Assembly (NCBI RefSeq): GCF_002734285.1
Contig: NZ_NSEA01000016.1
Location: forward strand, 134,251-192,384
Length of the DNA stretch: 58,134 nt
Direction of reading: 5' to 3'
DNA from: Fredinandcohnia onubensis
Lineage (GTDB): Bacteria > Bacillota > Bacilli > Bacillales > Bacillaceae_L
In this document: positions 39,592 to 48,079 of the stretch, one piece after another
How the letters are laid out: each line of letters opens with the position of its first letter
Numbering within the stretch: position 1 is the first letter of the stretch
The notes under the pieces: model-generated
Seen by the model: the letters and a program-made list of their open reading frames with translations, nothing else
What the model was told of the DNA's origin: nothing
The model's database searches: none
Translations under genes and position numbers: made by a program

Positions 39592-40890
39592 TTATATATC
39601 TAAAACATCTTTTATTTTCTGTTTTACTGTAGAGTCATTTGGTAATTTTTCAATCATATCTTGTGGAAAATATAGCTTGTGATCCGTTCGCCTTTTTCCA
39701 GAAATGGCATCCACAATTTCGGACTGCCTTGATAATTCGCGAATCTCACCATTTGGCATTAACAAGTTGATAGGAAGTCTTTCCTCTTCCTCACCTGGCC
39801 GGTAAAAATCATACGGCAAATCTGATGATGAATCCACCACTAAATAATAATTCGGATCAATCCCTGCTTCCTCAAAAAGAGTTCTTAGCTCCATCATCTT
39901 CATCATTTGTGAACTAGGGTCAAACTCTGCATATTTAAACAAATTGCGATTGAGAAAACGACGACATAGGTCTCTTAAAATTTCGTCATCCTCATCCTGC
40001 CATACCTGAAAATAGAAAGTAAAAATAGCTTCATCTAGTTTCACATAGTCCTGTAATGTCAATTTTTCTTCAAAAATGGATTTCAAATGGACTGGGGCTG
40101 TTTTAAATTCGTAGTGTTCCTTGTACAAATGTTTAGCACGATGGAGGATTTTTGTTAAAATGACCTCTGCGCTTCGTGTAACTGGATGGAAATACACTTG
40201 CCAATACATTTGATATCGGCTCATAATGTAATCTTCAACCGCATGCATCCCACTGCTTTTAAAAACAACTTGGTCTTCCTGCGGTCTCATGACGCGCAAA
40301 ATCCGCTCCATGTCAAAGTTTCCGTAGCTAACACCCGTATAATAGGCATCTCGCAATAAATAATCCATACGATCAGCATCAATTTGACTGGAGATGAGAC
40401 TTACGACTAATTTATTTTTATATGTTTTTGCAATCACTTCGGCGACCTTTTTCGGAAAATCATCCCCGACTTGCTTCAGTACGTGATTTACTTCTGTGTC
40501 CCCAACAATGATTGCTTGTGTAAATTCTTCATGATCATAATGAAATACTTTTTCAAATGAATGTGAGAATGGCCCGTGACCCAGATCGTGAAGTAGCGCT
40601 GCACATAAACATAATAAGCGCTCCTCGTCATTTAACAATGGGCGTTCACGAAATACATCATCGATAATTCTTCGGACAATTTCATACACACCTAATGAAT
40701 GGTTAAAACGGCTATGTTCCGCCCCGTGGAAGGTAAAATAGGTTGTCCCTAATTGGCGGATGCGACGCAATCTTTGAAACTCCGATGTTGCGACGAGTTC
40801 CCAGATCACTTTATCCTGAACATGAACATACCTATGTACAGGGTCCTTAAACACCTTTTCTTCACTTAATTTCCCATTGGAATTTGTCAT
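39592..40890 (-). CDS. ywfO: HD-domain phosphohydrolase YwfO
   Basis: 432 residues from ATG 40890 (GAGG spaced 8 bp). HD metal motif: H in HSRFNHSLGVY, HD in LLHDLGHGPFSHSFE (about 104-118), distal D in IDADRMDYLLRDAYYTG. The family (dGTPase-related) is known for dNTP triphosphohydrolase activity, and some members respond to nucleotides. The C-terminal part contains SSSDLPYDFYRPGEEEERLPINLL. It is followed by ywgA about 40 bp later in the same direction. Confidence 0.92.
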   Translation of the reverse strand: MTNSNGKLSEEKVFKDPVHRYVHVQDKVIWELVATSEFQRLRRIRQLGTTYFTFHGAEHSRFNHSLGVYEIVRRIIDDVFRERPLLNDEERLLCLCAALLHDLGHGPFSHSFEKVFHYDHEEFTQAIIVGDTEVNHVLKQVGDDFPKKVAEVIAKTYKNKLVVSLISSQIDADRMDYLLRDAYYTGVSYGNFDMERILRVMRPQEDQVVFKSSGMHAVEDYIMSRYQMYWQVYFHPVTRSAEVILTKILHRAKHLYKEHYEFKTAPVHLKSIFEEKLTLQDYVKLDEAIFTFYFQVWQDEDDEILRDLCRRFLNRNLFKYAEFDPSSQMMKMMELRTLFEEAGIDPNYYLVVDSSSDLPYDFYRPGEEEERLPINLLMPNGEIRELSRQSEIVDAISGKRRTDHKLYFPQDMIEKLPNDSTVKQKIKDVLDI

Positions 40891-41066
40891 GTATTCAACC
40901 TCTTCCATACTGGCATGCTATTATTATATATTTTTATCACTGACAAAAAAACCTAAAATTCTCCATAAGTCGCCTCTAACCAAGTCATATCAATGGTTGG
41001 AAAATTTTTCGACATGTTTTAGAAATTCTAGTTGGATTTTGGGAATCCCTGCATGAAAACATAAAA

Positions 41067-41097
41067 AAACACCTTTTCTCTTAGAAGAGAAAGGCGA
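41067..41097 (-). terminator. terminator of DUF1450 gene
   Basis: CACCTTTTCTCTT (41070-41082) pairs with AAGAGAAAGGCG (41084-41095) with one bulge; T7 follows on the minus strand. Confidence 0.75.
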
Positions 41098-41099
41098 TT

Positions 41100-41327
41100 T
41101 TAGTCCATTTTCAGTTTCTTCATGACTTTTTCAATCAACTCGTCTTCTGTTGGAGCTGATACCGGACGGTTGTTAACGAATGCGAATGATTTTTTTCTAC
41201 CAGGGCCACAGTATGATTGGCAGCGAATATCAATTGTTGCCTCACCATCTACTTCCTTTAAGCGTGGCACTAAGGTTTTAATATTGGTTGCCTGGCAATC
41301 ATCACAGATGCGAAATTCGTTTGCCAT
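41100..41327 (-). CDS. DUF1450 family protein with CxxC motif
   Basis: 75 residues from ATG 41327 ([15 protein letters not shown]). An upstream ATG at 41372 lacks a ribosome-binding site. The pattern CDDC near 9-12 and [21 protein letters not shown] near 37-57 is that of DUF1450/YuzB-like thioredoxin-fold small proteins. The four cysteines could bind an iron-sulfur cluster or zinc. Function unknown. Confidence 0.75.
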   Translation of the reverse strand: MANEFRICDDCQATNIKTLVPRLKEVDGEATIDIRCQSYCGPGRKKSFAFVNNRPVSAPTEDELIEKVMKKLKMD

Positions 41328-41532
41328 ATTACCTACAATCCCTTCATTACGTTCATATATTTGATCAGTCATTGCTTAGCATGACGATTTCCTTTAAAAA
41401 CACTACATGGTATTTTAACCCTTTCAACATAATCATTGCAAGGGAACGAGATAATTTTCAAAAATTCTCCACAAGTACGCGTTACGATATTTAAATATAA
41501 ATAAATAAGTCTACTATCCTTTTACAAATAGG

Positions 41533-41562
41533 GTATAAAGTTCGAATCTATTGACCAATATA
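41533..41562 (+). promoter_or_regulatory. sigma-G/sigma-F type promoter of rsfA
   Basis: GTATA (41533-41537) fits gHATR fully; after 18 bp, CAATATA (41556-41562) matches CATNHTA at all defined positions but one. rsfA is a forespore gene in B. subtilis. Confidence 0.6.
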
Positions 41563-41612
41563 AGTAATAACCTAACGCAACTATATACATTTATATTGGG
41601 AGATGAATAAAT

Positions 41613-42305
41613 ATGAAAGAAAGACAAGATGCTTGGACAGAAGAAAACGATCTATTATTAGCTGAAACGGTTCTAAAACACGTAAGAGAGGGTAGTACAC
41701 AATTAAATGCATTTGAAGAGGTTGGAGACAAATTAAACCGTACTTCAGCTGCATGTGGTTTCCGTTGGAATGCAGTTGTCCGTCATAGCTACGAGAAAGA
41801 TTTACAACTTGCGAAAAAACACCGTAAACAACGCCAGCGTGCACTTGGTAAAAACCAACCTGTGAAAAAGCAACTTTTGTATACACCACCAACTCCAAGT
41901 CTAGAAGAATTTGCGGACGAGTTACCACTATTTCCATCTGAATCTACAAATATTCGTCAGGAAACACGAGTACCGCAGTATACGACTTCTAGGCCACAAT
42001 TGACGATTGATTCCGTGATTTCATATCTTCAATCTATGGGCAGCACAAGTCTCGGGATTGAGGCACTGAAATCCGAGAATGAGAGATTGAAAAAAGAAAA
42101 GAATGAGATACTTCGTAAAAATGAAGATCTGGAAAAGAAGATTGCCCAGTTGGAGCAAAGCTCAGCCAATATTCAAGAAGACTACGAAACATTAATGAAG
42201 ATTATGAACCGTGCAAGAAAACTAGTCTTATTCGAAGAAGAAGAACGTCCAGCCACATCCTTCAAAATGGACCGCAACGGAAATTTAGAGAAAATGGCGG
42301 AATAG
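41613..42305 (+). CDS. rsfA: prespore-specific transcription regulator RsfA
   Basis: 230 residues. N-terminal Myb/SANT-like HTH ([20 protein letters not shown]...[13 protein letters not shown], about 4-57), basic linker, proline-rich middle, and a C-terminal coiled coil (about 145-205). RsfA fine-tunes sigma-F-dependent genes in the forespore. ATG 41613 after GGGAGA. A forespore-type promoter lies about 60 bp upstream. Confidence 0.92.
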   Translation: MKERQDAWTEENDLLLAETVLKHVREGSTQLNAFEEVGDKLNRTSAACGFRWNAVVRHSYEKDLQLAKKHRKQRQRALGKNQPVKKQLLYTPPTPSLEEFADELPLFPSESTNIRQETRVPQYTTSRPQLTIDSVISYLQSMGSTSLGIEALKSENERLKKEKNEILRKNEDLEKKIAQLEQSSANIQEDYETLMKIMNRARKLVLFEEEERPATSFKMDRNGNLEKMAE

Positions 42306-42310
42306 AATAG

Positions 42311-42358
42311 ATAAACCCCCTGGCTGTTTGTTCTTACAAACGGCGCAGGGGGTTTGTT
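42311..42358. terminator. bidirectional terminator rsfA / permease
   Basis: AAACCCCCTG (42313-42322) pairs with CAGGGGGTTT (42346-42355) around an inner CTGTTTG...CAAACGG stem; TTTT follows. Confidence 0.9.
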
Positions 42359-43933
42359 TTACCAAGGGCCTACTCCAACAAGTTCTACTTTTTCAATCGT
42401 TTTTTCTGGTGTGAAGTAGAACATTACAAATATAGACTCAATATCAACCTCTAAATAGCTCTCTTCCAATAGGGAGCTTTGTAGAGTGTAAGCATATCTT
42501 CCGATGTCTTGAAACTCACCGTTTTTTACTGCATCTAATGGTAAATGATCCACCAATAGTTGATAAGCCTCATCCATATTGGCAATAGGTTCTTTAAATG
42601 TAATCACGGGTAGTTCACAACGACCCGCTCCGATTGTTCTACATTTTAGCATTAAGGTATCAGTCTCGTAATCCCGATCTGATTTCTTCTCCATATTGAG
42701 TTCAAGATGCTCTAATTTATCGTAAAACCCACCTTTTGCAGTAGTTGCAACTGTTGTCGCTACAAGTTTTCCATTTTCAAACACATATTTATCTTCATCA
42801 AACTGTATTGCTTCATTGGCTTCCTCGACTTGCTCTACTTCTTCCTCAACCTCTTCCTCAGCTGGTGCAACTACATCCGTTGCCTTTCTATCTAGTCCAG
42901 TTACGATAACTGTTCCAACTGCAACCACAAACACGACTAGTGTCACAGCACCTACCATTTTACTAGCAACAAACGTTTCTCCAACTCTTTCAACCAAACG
43001 TCTTACAGTTTGATTTTTCTCACTAGATGCCTGTCTTGCAAATAACTTCCTGAATCCTTCACTTAAGAATTGAAATGTTAACAGCAGTAATGTTAGAGCA
43101 ATCGCTGGGAATAATGGAATCCAGACAGCCTTCATAACTTCATATCGGGCAGCAGACAATAGTCCTGGCCAATCAAACAATCCTGTTACAGAGTTATATC
43201 CAGCTTCCTCATGAAATGTCCCACCCCCTGGGATATAATCAATCGCATGCTCAATAAAGTATTGAAACAATGCAAGCTGTCCCACTAGTAATGTCACACG
43301 TGCTAAATCATTAAAAAAATTGACAACTACACTTTGGGAAACGGATGGAAAATAATGCATAACTGATAACTGAAAAGGCGTACTTCCCACGGTCACACTC
43401 GCTTGGACAAACTCTTTCTGCGATACCTCATAAATTTCATGGGCTAGAATATAACTAACCCTCCCCACTTCAATAAGTGCGATAATCATGACTTTCCAAT
43501 AAACAGCGTTTTCCAGGCCTTCAACTGGGACAATTTCAAGTAGCAAAATCGCGGCAATAATGGTAGGGATACTCCCAAATAAGGAATACCAACCATTTGA
43601 CACCATGTAGGCAATTCCTTTTTTCGAGGAAGCCAGAAACGCCATCGGGATCGCAATGATGTACCGAATTAATGTGATGAGCACAATAATTTTCAGGGTA
43701 TCCTTTGCTCCTATAACAATCATACTTAAAATATCGCGAGCTTCGCGGTCAGTCCCTAACGGATCTTCTTTAGAAGGTGGGAAAGGCGCTCTTCCAATTT
43801 CACCCCCATCATAAAACCTCATTCGGTGTTCGGGAGCAGTATCATCAATAAATGGCAAATGTGGACCAACAAAACTTATAAATAACATAAATCCGAGTAG
43901 AACTAACCCTGTCCAAAGCGACCAATTTTTCAT
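42359..43933 (-). CDS. OppC/DppC-like ABC permease with extra TM and C-terminal domain
   Basis: 524 residues from ATG 43933 (GGGAGGAGGG upstream). Residues 1 to about 310 are a peptide-type permease: DPLGTDREARDILSMIVIGA matches the OppC signature, and the EAA loop reads EFVQASVTVGSTPFQLSVMHYFP. Unlike normal OppC (about 300 residues), it continues with another membrane segment (VGAVTLVVFVVAVGTVIVTG, about 337-356), a Glu-rich linker (EEEVEEEVEQVEEANE) and a soluble domain of about 140 residues with two cysteines (CRTIGAGRC). That part would face outside. No ATPase or binding protein is adjacent. The substrate is unknown. Confidence 0.8.
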   Translation of the reverse strand: MKNWSLWTGLVLLGFMLFISFVGPHLPFIDDTAPEHRMRFYDGGEIGRAPFPPSKEDPLGTDREARDILSMIVIGAKDTLKIIVLITLIRYIIAIPMAFLASSKKGIAYMVSNGWYSLFGSIPTIIAAILLLEIVPVEGLENAVYWKVMIIALIEVGRVSYILAHEIYEVSQKEFVQASVTVGSTPFQLSVMHYFPSVSQSVVVNFFNDLARVTLLVGQLALFQYFIEHAIDYIPGGGTFHEEAGYNSVTGLFDWPGLLSAARYEVMKAVWIPLFPAIALTLLLLTFQFLSEGFRKLFARQASSEKNQTVRRLVERVGETFVASKMVGAVTLVVFVVAVGTVIVTGLDRKATDVVAPAEEEVEEEVEQVEEANEAIQFDEDKYVFENGKLVATTVATTAKGGFYDKLEHLELNMEKKSDRDYETDTLMLKCRTIGAGRCELPVITFKEPIANMDEAYQLLVDHLPLDAVKNGEFQDIGRYAYTLQSSLLEESYLEVDIESIFVMFYFTPEKTIEKVELVGVGPW

Positions 43934-43947
43934 GAACACCCTCCTCC

Positions 43948-44967
43948 CTAATGACCAGGTTTTACGTACGAGATTATATAAAACACAAAAAGCCAAACAA
44001 ATACATATTGAAAAATAACCCTTGTGATTTGAGTCCACAGATTCCTTTTTTCAATCTCATATTTGTATTGCCAAATTACAGACACGAGTTGTGTGATGAA
44101 TAAAAGCAGTACGAAACAGAATGAAATTTCTGCTATTAACCCTATTTCCGGGAATTGTGCAAATGGCTGATTCTCCGGTTTCTTTAAATCTAACCGTCTG
44201 ATTGACACCATCATGCGCCATGCTGCTCCCTTATACTCCATTAACCACTCAACAATGAATAAATTCGAAACCACATAGGTCATGACAACACCAACATGTT
44301 GTAAGATCGAACGAAAGCATTTTTTCAAGATATGCTTATGTATAACAAATCGTTGAGTCAGTCCCTTTGCACGAGCATATTGAATATACATCTCGCCATC
44401 CTCAGCCGCTAGAGCAGTAAAGGTTATTCTCGCAAAATACATCATTGGATAAAGAGACACTAAAATTCCTGGTAATATAAAGTTAAACCACTGATCATGT
44501 CCAAAAAAATCAATAAATCGAAAGTGAATTAAAATAATCCACTGCAGCACTATAATCATAAAAAAGTCAGGTAGCGAATTGAGGAGAGAGGTTACCCCTG
44601 TTCCTAGAAAGTTTAGGGAAGTGTAACGATTACGATAATCAAAAATTCCCTTTCCGATTCCTAAAGCAATCGCTAGCAAAAAGGCCGTCACAATCACCGA
44701 TAAACTTCTCGGAAAATATTCAAGGACGATTTCTTCATACAGTTCCCCATTTTTTGTTGTTCCTAGACTTCCTTCGGCTTGTGCATTGCTAATGAGTTGC
44801 CTGATTGTATCCCAACTATCGGAAACATTAAACATCATTTTTAATGTTGAAAAAAACGTTGATACATTCCCATTCCCTAGAAAAAAGGCGATCCCCAGTA
44901 TAACAAGTACAAAATAAAGAATTGTAACCAAGTCTCGTCCACTTAACACCCTTAATCTCTTAAGCAT
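43948..44967 (-). CDS. OppB/DppB-like ABC permease
   Basis: 339 residues with about six membrane segments and the EAA loop YARAKGLTQRFVIHKHILKK (about 198-217). It departs from standard OppB at the N terminus and in carrying an additional C-terminal hydrophobic segment (VIFQYVFVWLFVFYIISYV). The next gene begins 14 bp after its stop, so the two permeases form a heterodimeric pore. The ATPase must be supplied from elsewhere, or the complex is not a classical importer. ATG 44967 after AAGGGGGGG. Confidence 0.8.
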   Translation of the reverse strand: MLKRLRVLSGRDLVTILYFVLVILGIAFFLGNGNVSTFFSTLKMMFNVSDSWDTIRQLISNAQAEGSLGTTKNGELYEEIVLEYFPRSLSVIVTAFLLAIALGIGKGIFDYRNRYTSLNFLGTGVTSLLNSLPDFFMIIVLQWIILIHFRFIDFFGHDQWFNFILPGILVSLYPMMYFARITFTALAAEDGEMYIQYARAKGLTQRFVIHKHILKKCFRSILQHVGVVMTYVVSNLFIVEWLMEYKGAAWRMMVSIRRLDLKKPENQPFAQFPEIGLIAEISFCFVLLLFITQLVSVIWQYKYEIEKRNLWTQITRVIFQYVFVWLFVFYIISYVKPGH

Positions 44968-45092
44968 CCAAAAACCCCCCCTTACCGATAATTGTAAAAA
45001 ATAGGAACTACCACAAAATCATACCATATATGTAATTTTCAGAAAACACCCACATTTTTTGACGTATAAAGACATAAAAAGGTTGCACAAAA

Positions 45093-45124
45093 AAATAAAA
45101 AAACCAGAGGAATATCCTCTGGTC
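45093..45124 (-). terminator. terminator of the SAM-controlled operon
   Basis: ACCAGAGG (45103-45110) pairs with CCTCTGGT (45116-45123); seven T then ATTTTTTT follow on the minus strand. Confidence 0.9.
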
Positions 45125-45139
45125 GCAAATTACTCTCTA

Positions 45140-45523
45140 TTATTTTTGAAACAATTCAATCCATTCCCCGTCAGGGCCGGTGAAGAAAACGTATTTAGCC
45201 CCGCTTGGAAGCGTCGTAATGTTTTCATCAATAAACGTAACACCGTGCGCTTTGACTCTCGCAATTTCTTCTTCAATATTCTCAACGGTAAATGCGATGT
45301 GGTGAACCTTTCCTTCTGTTGGAAGGTTTGGATTATAACCAGAGATTAGCTCAATAACCGTTTCGTCTGAATCACTAAAGCCAAGGAATGCTAGCTTCAA
45401 GTTTGGGTCAATATGGTCCTGTTTTTCTAGCAACTTCAACCCTAACACTCCTGTATAAAACTCAATGGTTGTGTCTAAATCCTTTACTTGAATTCCAACA
45501 TGTTCTAATTTTTTAAGCGGCAT
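45140..45523 (-). CDS. VOC-superfamily metalloenzyme (glyoxalase/epimerase-like)
   Basis: 127 residues, two beta-alpha-beta-beta-beta repeats. Potential metal ligands H8 (LEHVGIQV), E58 (TVIEL), H74/H75 (VHHIAFTV) and E123 (WIELF) match the two-His two-Glu set of glyoxalase I and methylmalonyl-CoA epimerase. The gene overlaps the permease by 11 bp and is the last of the four-gene operon led by the SAM riboswitch. This context suggests action on the transported compound or a derivative rather than general methylglyoxal detoxification. The specific reaction is unknown. Confidence 0.85.
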   Translation of the reverse strand: MPLKKLEHVGIQVKDLDTTIEFYTGVLGLKLLEKQDHIDPNLKLAFLGFSDSDETVIELISGYNPNLPTEGKVHHIAFTVENIEEEIARVKAHGVTFIDENITTLPSGAKYVFFTGPDGEWIELFQK

Positions 45524-46535
45524 GTTTTTGCTCTCTCCTTTTTCGAATGACTTTTGGTCGGTATTTTACGCCGATGTAGGTAACAGCAAGTGCCAAGACC
45601 AGCACTCCGCCTTTTACAATTTCAAATGCATAGTATGGTAGATTTAGCATGGTTAGTCCATTTAAAAGAACTCCAATAAGTGCTGCTCCAAAAAAGGTTC
45701 CAAGTGCATTGGGTTTTCCAGCACCAAGCACTGAAAACCCAACAAACACCGCTGCAACAGATTCCATTAACAACGAAGCGCCTGCATCAATTTGTCCCGA
45801 ACCGACACGTGCTGTAAACAAAATTCCCGCCATTGATGCAAACACACCAGAAACGGTATAAGCAATCAACTTCACCTTGTTTGTGTTGATACCTGACAAT
45901 CTTGCAGCCTCTGCATTTCCACCTGTCATATATAAGATTCGGCCCCACCGCGTATGGTTAAGAATCACATACGCAAGAAGCACGAAAACGAGCATAATCC
46001 AGACCGGAACCGGTAATCCAAGCATCTTCCCTTGCCCAATCCATAAAAATGCTTGGCTGAACTCACCAGGGGCAGTCCCGCCACTAGTCAATGGCATTTG
46101 GTTGTAGATGGAATACCCTTCCGTATAGGTCCTGTGCAGGCCAGATACGATATACATCATTCCGAGTGTCGCGAGTAGATCCGGTATCCCTATTTTTACA
46201 ATTAAAAACGTGTTTACAAGTCCAACCGCAACCCCAATTAGTAGCGGTAAAAGCAGTACCACCCAAAGCGGTAACTCATACCAAACCATCAAGGACGCCG
46301 TAATTACGACCGACAATGACATCGTTGATCCTACTGATAAGTCAAATCCGTCAACAACAAGTGTAAACGTTACCCCTAATGCAAGAAGTGTTACAATTGA
46401 GATGGATCGTAAGATATCTGATAGATTTCCATATGAAAAAAATGCACTGTTCACAGTACTAAAATAGATTAAGATAAAGCCCATTAATAAAATGGCCCCG
46501 TATTTAAACAGGAAGCTAATGATATTTCCTTTCAT
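45513..46535 (-). CDS. RbsC-type ABC transporter permease
   Basis: 340 residues from ATG 46535 (AAGGA spaced 8 bp). Member of the sugar/branched-chain amino acid permease family, about 8 to 10 membrane segments, with the RbsC-type motifs VVDGFDLSVGSTMSLS (about 59-74) and GGNAEAARLSGINTNKVKLI (about 208-227). It starts inside the end of the ATPase gene (20-bp overlap) and its 3-prime end overlaps the VOC gene, so all are translationally coupled. Confidence 0.92.
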   Translation of the reverse strand: MKGNIISFLFKYGAILLMGFILIYFSTVNSAFFSYGNLSDILRSISIVTLLALGVTFTLVVDGFDLSVGSTMSLSVVITASLMVWYELPLWVVLLLPLLIGVAVGLVNTFLIVKIGIPDLLATLGMMYIVSGLHRTYTEGYSIYNQMPLTSGGTAPGEFSQAFLWIGQGKMLGLPVPVWIMLVFVLLAYVILNHTRWGRILYMTGGNAEAARLSGINTNKVKLIAYTVSGVFASMAGILFTARVGSGQIDAGASLLMESVAAVFVGFSVLGAGKPNALGTFFGAALIGVLLNGLTMLNLPYYAFEIVKGGVLVLALAVTYIGVKYRPKVIRKRREQKHAA

Positions 46536-48036
46536 GTACGTCATCCTTTCCACCACTAGCATACAAAAGGATTTGATCCTGTGTTGCCTCTTCTCCTGAA
46601 AGTTCCTTTACGATTTCTCCGTCATACATGACAAGAATCCGGTCTGAAATTCTTATAATCTCATCCATTTCAGAAGAAAAATAAAGAATCCCTTTCCCTT
46701 CATCGGCGAGGGAATAAATAAGCTTGAAAATATCCTGCTTCGCACCGACATCAACCCCTTTTGTCGGCTCATCAAACAAATAGAGGCCTGCATTCCGAGA
46801 AACCCATTTTCCTATCGCAACCTTTTGTTGGTTTCCTCCACTTAAATGCTCAGCTAGGGTTTCAGTATCGTTTGTTTTAATTCCAAGCAATTCGATGATG
46901 GAGCTTGCATAGCTTTTTTCAGCCTTCCGATTCATAACCAAAAACGGTGAGAATTTTTTCAAATTGGCAAAGGATAGATTCGTAGATATGGATTCATGAA
47001 TAAACAATCCTTCCTTACGGCGCTCCTCTGAAATAAGCGCAAAACCCGCCTCAATTGCTTGTTGTGAATGGGTAAAATGATGAGATTTCCCCTTCACGAT
47101 CACATCACCCTGTTCGTATGGACGAAGGCCAAACAATGTTTTCGCAAGCTCTGTTTTTCCGGCGCCAACTAACCCAACAACGCCAACGATTTCCCCTTCA
47201 GAAACCGTAAACGAAACATCGGTTAGCTTTTCTCCATCATCAAGCCCGTTTACCTCTAATAGAAGATCTCCCTTCACGGCTTTTCGTTTCGAAGATTGTT
47301 CTGTAAAGGTACTTCCCAGCATCGTTTCAACAACCGTTTTTGGAGTCACCTCTTTTGTTGAAAAAGTGGTAATCGTCCTGCCATCACGCATAATCGTTAA
47401 CCTCTCGCAGATTTCAAACACCTCTGGTAATCGGTGCGAGATAAAAACGCAACCGACTCCTTTTTCCTTCAGTGTTTCTACAATATCAAAAAGGTACTTT
47501 GTTTCCTCAATCGATAATGGTGCTGTTGGTTCGTCAAAAATGATAACCTTCGCTTCATGTGCGAGGGCTCTTGCAATCAACACCAACTGCTTTTCAGCAA
47601 GCGATAACTCTAATGCCTGTTTTGTCATGGGTATATCCGTGACATTCAAGAGCTTTAGAATCGAGGCTGCTTGTTCACGAAGCTTTCTTTTATTGATGAA
47701 CAAGCTTTTTTCAGTTGAAAAGGTATCGAGTAAAATATTTTCAGCAACCGTTAGCTGAGGTACAATCGCCGTGTCGACCTCTTGATAGACAATGTGAATG
47801 CCTGATGCTTTTGCATCCTTCGGAGAACGAATCTCAATTGTTTTGTCTTCAAGGGTAATCACCCCTGTATCTAGCTCATACGCTCCTGATAGAATTTTCA
47901 TCAGCGTGCTTTTTCCAGCGCCATTTGCCCCTAGCAACGCGTGAACCTCGCCCCTTTGTAACTCAAAAGAAGCATTCTCAAGTGCAATCACATTACCAAA
48001 ACTTTTTGTAATTTCCTTCATTTCGAGTAAAGGCAT
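46516..48036 (-). CDS. RbsA-type ABC transporter ATPase (two nucleotide-binding domains)
   Basis: 506 residues. First domain: Walker A GANGAGKS (about 34-41), degenerate signature LSLAEKQ, Walker B IIFDEPTAPLS. Second domain: atypical Walker A GLVGAGKT (about 279-286), signature LSGGNQQK, Walker B LYLFDEPTKGVD. This two-domain layout belongs to importers of ribose, galactose, autoinducer-2 and nucleosides. ATG 48036 after AAAGGAGG. A hairpin separates it from the binding-protein gene. Confidence 0.95.
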   Translation of the reverse strand: MPLLEMKEITKSFGNVIALENASFELQRGEVHALLGANGAGKSTLMKILSGAYELDTGVITLEDKTIEIRSPKDAKASGIHIVYQEVDTAIVPQLTVAENILLDTFSTEKSLFINKRKLREQAASILKLLNVTDIPMTKQALELSLAEKQLVLIARALAHEAKVIIFDEPTAPLSIEETKYLFDIVETLKEKGVGCVFISHRLPEVFEICERLTIMRDGRTITTFSTKEVTPKTVVETMLGSTFTEQSSKRKAVKGDLLLEVNGLDDGEKLTDVSFTVSEGEIVGVVGLVGAGKTELAKTLFGLRPYEQGDVIVKGKSHHFTHSQQAIEAGFALISEERRKEGLFIHESISTNLSFANLKKFSPFLVMNRKAEKSYASSIIELLGIKTNDTETLAEHLSGGNQQKVAIGKWVSRNAGLYLFDEPTKGVDVGAKQDIFKLIYSLADEGKGILYFSSEMDEIIRISDRILVMYDGEIVKELSGEEATQDQILLYASGGKDDVHERKYH

Positions 48037-48054
48037 CTACATATCCTCCTTTAC

Positions 48055-48076
48055 AGAGGACCTCCGGAGGCCCTCT
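48055..48076. other. intercistronic hairpin between binding-protein and ATPase genes
   Basis: AGAGG-A-CCTCC / GGAGG-C-CCTCT forms a 10- to 11-bp stem with almost no loop, just after the binding-protein stop codon. On the transcribed minus strand no T-tract follows, so it is more likely a 3-prime stabiliser of the binding-protein mRNA than a terminator, allowing unequal expression. Confidence 0.6.
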
Positions 48077-48079
48077 TTT

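Noticed and set aside
45059-45349. Plus-strand 96-codon frame over the VOC gene
   Set aside because: Antisense to a coding sequence with clear VOC motifs, crosses its terminator, no ribosome-binding site.
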